A DNA stretch of 64,000 nt, taken from Azospirillum soli. GTDB lineage: Bacteria > Pseudomonadota > Alphaproteobacteria > Azospirillales > Azospirillaceae. Location of the stretch: assembly GCF_017876165.1 (NCBI RefSeq), contig NZ_JAGINQ010000019.1:50751-114750 (forward strand), in the 5' to 3' direction. The notes under the pieces are model-generated. The model had not been told where the DNA came from, did not search any database, and worked only from the letters and a program-made list of their open reading frames with translations. Every line of letters starts with the position of its first letter. Within the stretch, counting starts at the first letter, position 1. The translations under genes and the position numbers were made by a program. This document shows positions 60,259 through 64,000 of this stretch, piece after piece.

Positions 60259-61025
60259 GTCAGGCGCCGTGGCCGGGGACAGACGTAACGCTGGTGCTGG
60301 GGCGATGTCTTGAGGCGCTCGAATTCGGCGCGCGTTTCCTCATACACGTCGCGGACTTGCCGCAGATAGGTGTTGTCTGAAGGGCTGCCCGACGCCGAAG
60401 AGGTTGCCTTGTTCGCCGGAGTGTCGTTCCCTCCGGCCTTTTTTGCGGCATTGTCGCGCGCCCATTTCGCCCGAATTTCGTCATAGCCGCATAAATCTAA
60501 CTTGCCCCGCCGCTCTTCCTCCACGCGCTTTCGTTGTTCTTCGCGCTCCAACCAGGCTTTGTTCGAGAGCGCGAGATTTCGCTGCTGCTCCTCCTTCCGT
60601 CCGGCATCCTGCCTTTCGACGGTGGCGCGCCACGCCGCCACCTCAGCCGCTATTTGCTCCTCTTCGCTGAGCGCCTTTGCTTCGACCACCTCGGGCATCG
60701 GGAGGGGAGCCTCGGTCCGAACTGGTCGCCGACGCCACACGCCGCTGGTTTCCGGTTGGGCATTTGGTGCCGCGTCGGCCGCAATCCGGGGATCGTCGCC
60801 GGGTGACTTTGCTAGTCTCCGACGCCATACGCCCTTGGCTGCGGGTTGCGCGCATGACGCCGCGTCTGCGGCTTTGGCCTCGGACCGATTCAAATGTCTG
60901 TTGACGATGAGGATCAACACGCCTGCAGCGGTCAGCCCCAGCAGAAGGATCGCCACTTCCGGAAAAGCCTTGAGGATGGTGAGCAGCAGGAGCAGGACAA
61001 TCAGCAGAAAGGCCACGTTCTTCAT
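60207..61025 (-). CDS. Membrane-anchored charged protein with internal repeat
   Basis: ATG 61025 (MKNVAFLLIVLLLLLTILKA), 272 residues, weak ribosome site. Two N-terminal hydrophobic segments (FLLIVLLLLLTIL and VAILLLGLTAAGVLILIV), then a cytoplasmic charged part. Residues about 53-100 contain the unit AADAA-x-x-AQP-x-x-x-GVWRRR twice. Then follows a long charged coiled-coil-like helix (ERQDAGRKEEQQRNLALSNK, REEQRKRVEEERRGKLDL). No family recognised. Confidence 0.5.
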   Translation of the reverse strand: MKNVAFLLIVLLLLLTILKAFPEVAILLLGLTAAGVLILIVNRHLNRSEAKAADAASCAQPAAKGVWRRRLAKSPGDDPRIAADAAPNAQPETSGVWRRRPVRTEAPLPMPEVVEAKALSEEEQIAAEVAAWRATVERQDAGRKEEQQRNLALSNKAWLEREEQRKRVEEERRGKLDLCGYDEIRAKWARDNAAKKAGGNDTPANKATSSASGSPSDNTYLRQVRDVYEETRAEFERLKTSPQHQRYVCPRPRRLTWALPSSTRLQGRALPC

Positions 61026-61122
61026 GTCGCACCGGCAGACGCTTGATGGAAACACGGCTTTCGCATCTGACCTCCGCGCGTTGATGCTCCAAGCAGTAAG
61101 CGCTGCGTTCTTTGGCCTTCTC

Positions 61123-62424
61123 TCATCGGGCGGCAAGCAAGCGTGCCAGCCGTTCATCGTACCCGGCGGCGGCGGCGACCAAGTTCCCGTGCGCGGCACC
61201 GACGTTGGCCGGCAGCAAGCCACCGCTGGCCGTGAGCCGCAGCAACGCGGAGGACCGCGTCAGCAGTCGGTCGGCGCTGCCCGCGGGGTAGATCGTTTCC
61301 AGGTGGACTGGGTCCGTGAGGGCGCGCCGCAGGTCGTCCCGCACGAGGGCCTTGGTGCGCAGATCGCGCCGGAATCGCGTTTTGATTTCTGGGACGATGT
61401 CGCGGGCTGCACCTCCCGCGGCGTAAAGGGCGTCTGTCACCCATTGGCGCTTGGCCTCGAGCCGTTCGAGCACCCGATCCATGGCCCGGGCTGCGTCGCC
61501 CGTGTACCGCTGGACGGCCTTGGACAACGCATCGGCGGGGCTTCGGCTCAAGATGTTCCGCTTGAGCCAGTCGGCTGCCGGTTTCGACAGCCGATAACCA
61601 AGGGCGCTGCCGATCAGCGGGGCGACGACCAAGGGCCAACCACCGGACACCGCAAACGCGGCCAACGCGAGCGGAGCCCCCGCCTTCCCGGCAGCGGCGA
61701 ACGCCACGCGGGCCACGCCTTCGGTCACGCACGCCTGAACGGCGCCGGAGAGGTCGGTTCGACCGGCCAGGAGCGCCAAGCCTCCCTTGGCGGCGGTTAC
61801 CGCCGCCGAGATAAGCGGAATCTCCAGATCGAGCGCATCGACGCCAGCGCCCAAGGAGTGCTCGGTCAGGTCGCGCACCTGGTCGCGCACGAGCCCAGGA
61901 ACCGGCATCACCATGGGGTTGCCGGCAAAGTGATCGGCGAGGTCCTCGTTGCAGAACACCGGGATGTCCGGGTAGCGCTCGAAGTGATGCCGGATGCCGT
62001 CCGGGCTGGCCAAGCATTTCACCTGGAAGGGATCACCGTTGACGAACAGGTCAGCGCCAGGAAAGTTGGCGGTTTCCGGAAACTCGACATCGGCGCCCAT
62101 AGCCAAAAGCCGGTGCGCCACCATGCGCTCGGCGACGTAGCCCTGCAGGTTTGACAGTACCCCATCGGCGGAAGCCTCGGCCATGGCGTGGACGCGCTGG
62201 GCCTCAATCAGGAACTTGGCTAGGTCGTCGGCCCCGTTGGTCCGCGCGAAGCCGACGGCATCGATGACGCTCGGATCAATGCGCAGGAGGTCGTAGAGCA
62301 GGTCGCCGGCGGTCAGCGCGTTGGCCGTATGGTGCTCCCGCCCCGACAGAAGGTCGAACACGCGCGCGGCCTTGCCGTCCGGTGCGGCCCGCCGCTCATC
62401 GCGGGCATCATCGGCACCGCTCAT
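61123..62424 (-). CDS. PD-(D/E)XK-like nuclease-type protein with membrane segments
   Basis: ATG 62424 (MSGADDARDERRAAPDGKAA), GGAGGG six bases upstream; 433 residues. Residues about 90-145 carry VAERMVAHRLLAMGADVEFP and ADLFVNGDPFQVKCLA, an E...D...QxK set as in PD-(D/E)XK nucleases. The middle is hydrophobic, with two or three possible membrane segments (LALAAFAVSGGWPLVVAPLI). C-terminal half helical. ATGA-coupled to the membrane protein at 63386. Unnamed; a coupled nuclease and membrane protein recalls defence modules. Confidence 0.6.
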   Translation of the reverse strand: MSGADDARDERRAAPDGKAARVFDLLSGREHHTANALTAGDLLYDLLRIDPSVIDAVGFARTNGADDLAKFLIEAQRVHAMAEASADGVLSNLQGYVAERMVAHRLLAMGADVEFPETANFPGADLFVNGDPFQVKCLASPDGIRHHFERYPDIPVFCNEDLADHFAGNPMVMPVPGLVRDQVRDLTEHSLGAGVDALDLEIPLISAAVTAAKGGLALLAGRTDLSGAVQACVTEGVARVAFAAAGKAGAPLALAAFAVSGGWPLVVAPLIGSALGYRLSKPAADWLKRNILSRSPADALSKAVQRYTGDAARAMDRVLERLEAKRQWVTDALYAAGGAARDIVPEIKTRFRRDLRTKALVRDDLRRALTDPVHLETIYPAGSADRLLTRSSALLRLTASGGLLPANVGAAHGNLVAAAAGYDERLARLLAAR

Positions 62425-63386
62425 GAAACCCTCCAGAGGCCGGGGCATTCCTTGGCCCGGGCCACCATCTCCCGACCGGTCGAAAACTTGTAAGCCTCCA
62501 CAAAGGCGGCATGGTCGTCGACCATCGCCGCAACCGGATCGCCGTCGGTCCGCAAGCCAGCGGCCACCACGGTCTGGGTTACGATCATCGGCAGCATCGC
62601 CTGGTGGATTTTCTTGTTGCCCCATACCGTCGCCGCCCCCACCACCACGAGGCCGAGCGGTCCGATCACCATGGGGCTGGTGATCATGGCCAAGGCCGAG
62701 GTAGCGGTCATGTAAAAGCCGAACGGAAGCGTGACACCAACAGCGCCGGCGACAGCCGCGATCGCCGAGGTCAGCATGGTGTAACTGGCGAAACCGCCGA
62801 CGGACACCAGGGTCGCGAGCCCGGCGCTCATGCCGCTGGTCAGCATGACCTTGCGGACCGCATCGGCGGAGAGGTCGTCCACGCCCAACGTTTGCCGCAG
62901 GGCCGCTCGGTCCCCTTCCTCCATGGCTTCAGCCACGGCTGCGATCCGCTCAGCCATCGCACGCTGCTCTGCCTCGTTGGCCTTTTGGAATTCCTCCTCC
63001 ACGACCCGCGCGGCCTTGTGCAGCATGTGGCGGGTCATGTCGTCGGTTGTCGTCCCGGTGAACGCCTTGTCCGTCTCGGCGAGCGCCCGCACCGCCGCGT
63101 GTTCGATTGTGAGGCCGAGTTCGTGCAGACGTCCGACGCTGAGGCGGTCCGGAAAGCGGTTGCCGACGGTGTCGAGCAGACGGGCTAGGATCAGGACGCG
63201 CAGTTCGGCGACGGGCCGGGTGTCGTGGTCCCGCGGCAGCGTTGGCGATGGCGTGGCGGCACCGATGCGGCGGCACACCTGTGCGTAAGCCGATGTCCAG
63301 ATGCCGCTGTCGTCCCACAGGGCGATCTGGGCCGCCAGCGCCTCCCGGCCCTGCCGGGTCAAACCCTCGACGAAAACGCTGAGCAT
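62421..63386 (-). CDS. Membrane protein, YaaW/UPF0174-like
   Basis: ATG 63386 (MLSVFVEGLTRQGREALAAQ) with GGAGGCGG five bases upstream; 321 residues. Helical front (VVEEEFQKANEAEQRAMAER), then hydrophobic segments GFASYTMLTSAIAAVAGAVG and VTLPFGFYMTATSALAMITS. The FxxY...LTS...LPFGxYM pattern and following GP resemble the C-terminal region of YaaW-type (UPF0174) proteins. Function of that family is unknown. It is translationally coupled to the nuclease-like gene at 62424. Confidence 0.55.
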   Translation of the reverse strand: MLSVFVEGLTRQGREALAAQIALWDDSGIWTSAYAQVCRRIGAATPSPTLPRDHDTRPVAELRVLILARLLDTVGNRFPDRLSVGRLHELGLTIEHAAVRALAETDKAFTGTTTDDMTRHMLHKAARVVEEEFQKANEAEQRAMAERIAAVAEAMEEGDRAALRQTLGVDDLSADAVRKVMLTSGMSAGLATLVSVGGFASYTMLTSAIAAVAGAVGVTLPFGFYMTATSALAMITSPMVIGPLGLVVVGAATVWGNKKIHQAMLPMIVTQTVVAAGLRTDGDPVAAMVDDHAAFVEAYKFSTGREMVARAKECPGLWRVS

Positions 63387-63906
63387 GCCGCCTCCAATTG
63401 CACACGGACTGAGTGTGGCGAGGCATCGTTGCTTTGACAACAGGATGTGTGAAGGGCGCCGCGCTCAAAAAATCGACGCTTCCGAACATTCTGGCCCCAC
63501 TTGTATGCCAAGACGGTTGTTTCCGGCTACCGTTGGTGGCCTGGGCTTGGCGCGACTACAGCGCCACACGGCCCGCCGACACCGCCCGCCGACAATGGGA
63601 GAAGTCCGTCCGGTGCAGGCGAAGCACAAGCAACTGTTCGCTGCGCTGCTCGCCACAGGCGAAAACTGGAAACCGCCGATAGGAAAGATAAGCGTCCCGC
63701 TTTGCTTTTTTGCCTCAGATAGCGTTTTCCATGCGACAGTCGACATTCCGCTTCAGCGCTTGGGTTCCCGCTATCCGTGATTGTCATGGCCGGGAGAAGC
63801 CGGTAAGGTCACGAGCCATACGGCAAGGGGAAGTTGCTCGCGATGTCGACCTCCATATCCACGGATACAATTCCGGACATTCAACTGCTTGACAACACAA
63901 GCGAAC
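63387..63906. other. Intergenic before the IS66 end
   Basis: About 520 bp. Overlapping frames on both strands have no ribosome site and no known motif, so I list no gene. The promoter of the leftward 63386 gene is probably inside the first 80 bp. Confidence 0.35.
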
Positions 63907-64000
63907 GTAAGCGGTGTTCTCAGGCCACGGCGGGTTCCGCCTGCCGGGTATGGCCCCAGGGCAGGAGCTCATCGAGCTTGGTGATCGGATGGCCGCTGGC
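63907..64000. mobile_element. IS66 family insertion sequence, left edge only
   Basis: GTAAGCGGTGTTCTCAGG at 63907-63924 matches the GTAAGCG start that is typical of IS66 terminal repeats. It is preceded by a possible 8-bp target site AAGCGAAC (63899-63906). The element continues out of the window. Confidence 0.75.
63920..64000 (-). CDS. tnpC: IS66 transposase (TnpC), C-terminal 26 residues
   Basis: Open at the right edge; reads SGHPITKLDELLPWGHTRQ and ends AEPAVA at TGA 63920-63922. HPITKLDELLPW is the usual C-terminal motif of IS66 TnpC transposases (IS66_C domain). Most of the gene lies beyond the window. Confidence 0.8.
   Translation of the reverse strand, partial: ASGHPITKLDELLPWGHTRQAEPAVA

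Noticed and set aside
1..64000. tRNA or rRNA genes
   Set aside because: No cloverleaf with a conserved T-loop GGTTCRANTCC and CCA end, and no rRNA-like sequence was noticed; a tRNAscan or Infernal run would be decisive.

Overview
The window looks like part of a large plasmid or secondary replicon of a high-GC alphaproteobacterium. An Azospirillum-like host is my inference from the gene types and GC-rich coding style; nothing in the sequence names it. Evidence for a plasmid: an iteron array in front of a RepA-type initiator, further replication-like genes (a RepC-like partial gene at the left edge, a winged-helix replisome-type protein, a double ParB-like protein), a tyrosine recombinase, many short ATGA-coupled operons of unknown genes, and an IS66 end at the right edge. 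No rRNA, tRNA or core metabolic operon was seen.

Layout. 0-7.5 kb is the replication and maintenance block: partial RepC-like gene, decayed YdjM-type gene, ParB-like protein with a duplicated domain, two genes read leftward, 12 iterons and repA. 7.5-29 kb is accessory plasmid DNA: several operons of small unknown proteins, two orphan Xre/MbcA/ParS-type antitoxin-domain proteins, a secreted LprI/ClpP-like fusion, a tyrosine recombinase next to a 12-mer repeat cluster, a degenerate response-regulator receiver, small membrane proteins and a two-gene unknown unit (27.3-28.7 kb) beside the CRISPR locus.

29.4-40.4 kb is a complete type I-E CRISPR-Cas locus. cas3 and the operon cse1-cse2-cas7e-cas5e-cas6e-cas1-cas2 are divergent, and each transcription unit runs into its own leader and CRISPR array (17 and 12 repeats, 29-nt repeats, 32-nt spacers). 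The two leaders are homologous and share two hairpins, one with compensatory base changes. The distal end of array 1 carries repeats of the array 2 type, so the two arrays have exchanged or shared ancestry. Cascade would be made from the leftward operon, with crRNA cut by Cas6e and target degradation by Cas3.

40.5-45.2 kb continues as a probable defence island: a coiled-coil membrane protein paired with a GIY-YIG-like protein, a cyclic-phosphate-processing receiver-domain protein, a PD-(D/E)XK-like protein, an AbiJ-like abortive-infection protein and a Fic protein. 45.3-47.2 kb is partly decayed.

47.5-54.0 kb is a four-gene leftward cluster for the cell envelope: a 777-residue membrane protein with DnaJ-type cysteine-rich motifs, a small membrane protein, an 823-residue exported protein and a glycine-zipper/SH3 lipoprotein. 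I know no described system with this composition. 54.3-58.1 kb has a LuxR-type regulator without an adjacent luxI, an RTX-repeat metalloprotease and an EamA transporter. 58.2-63.4 kb has an XRE regulator, a uracil-DNA-glycosylase-like protein and a coupled pair (nuclease-like plus membrane protein) that could be another defence module. An IS66-family element enters at 63,907.
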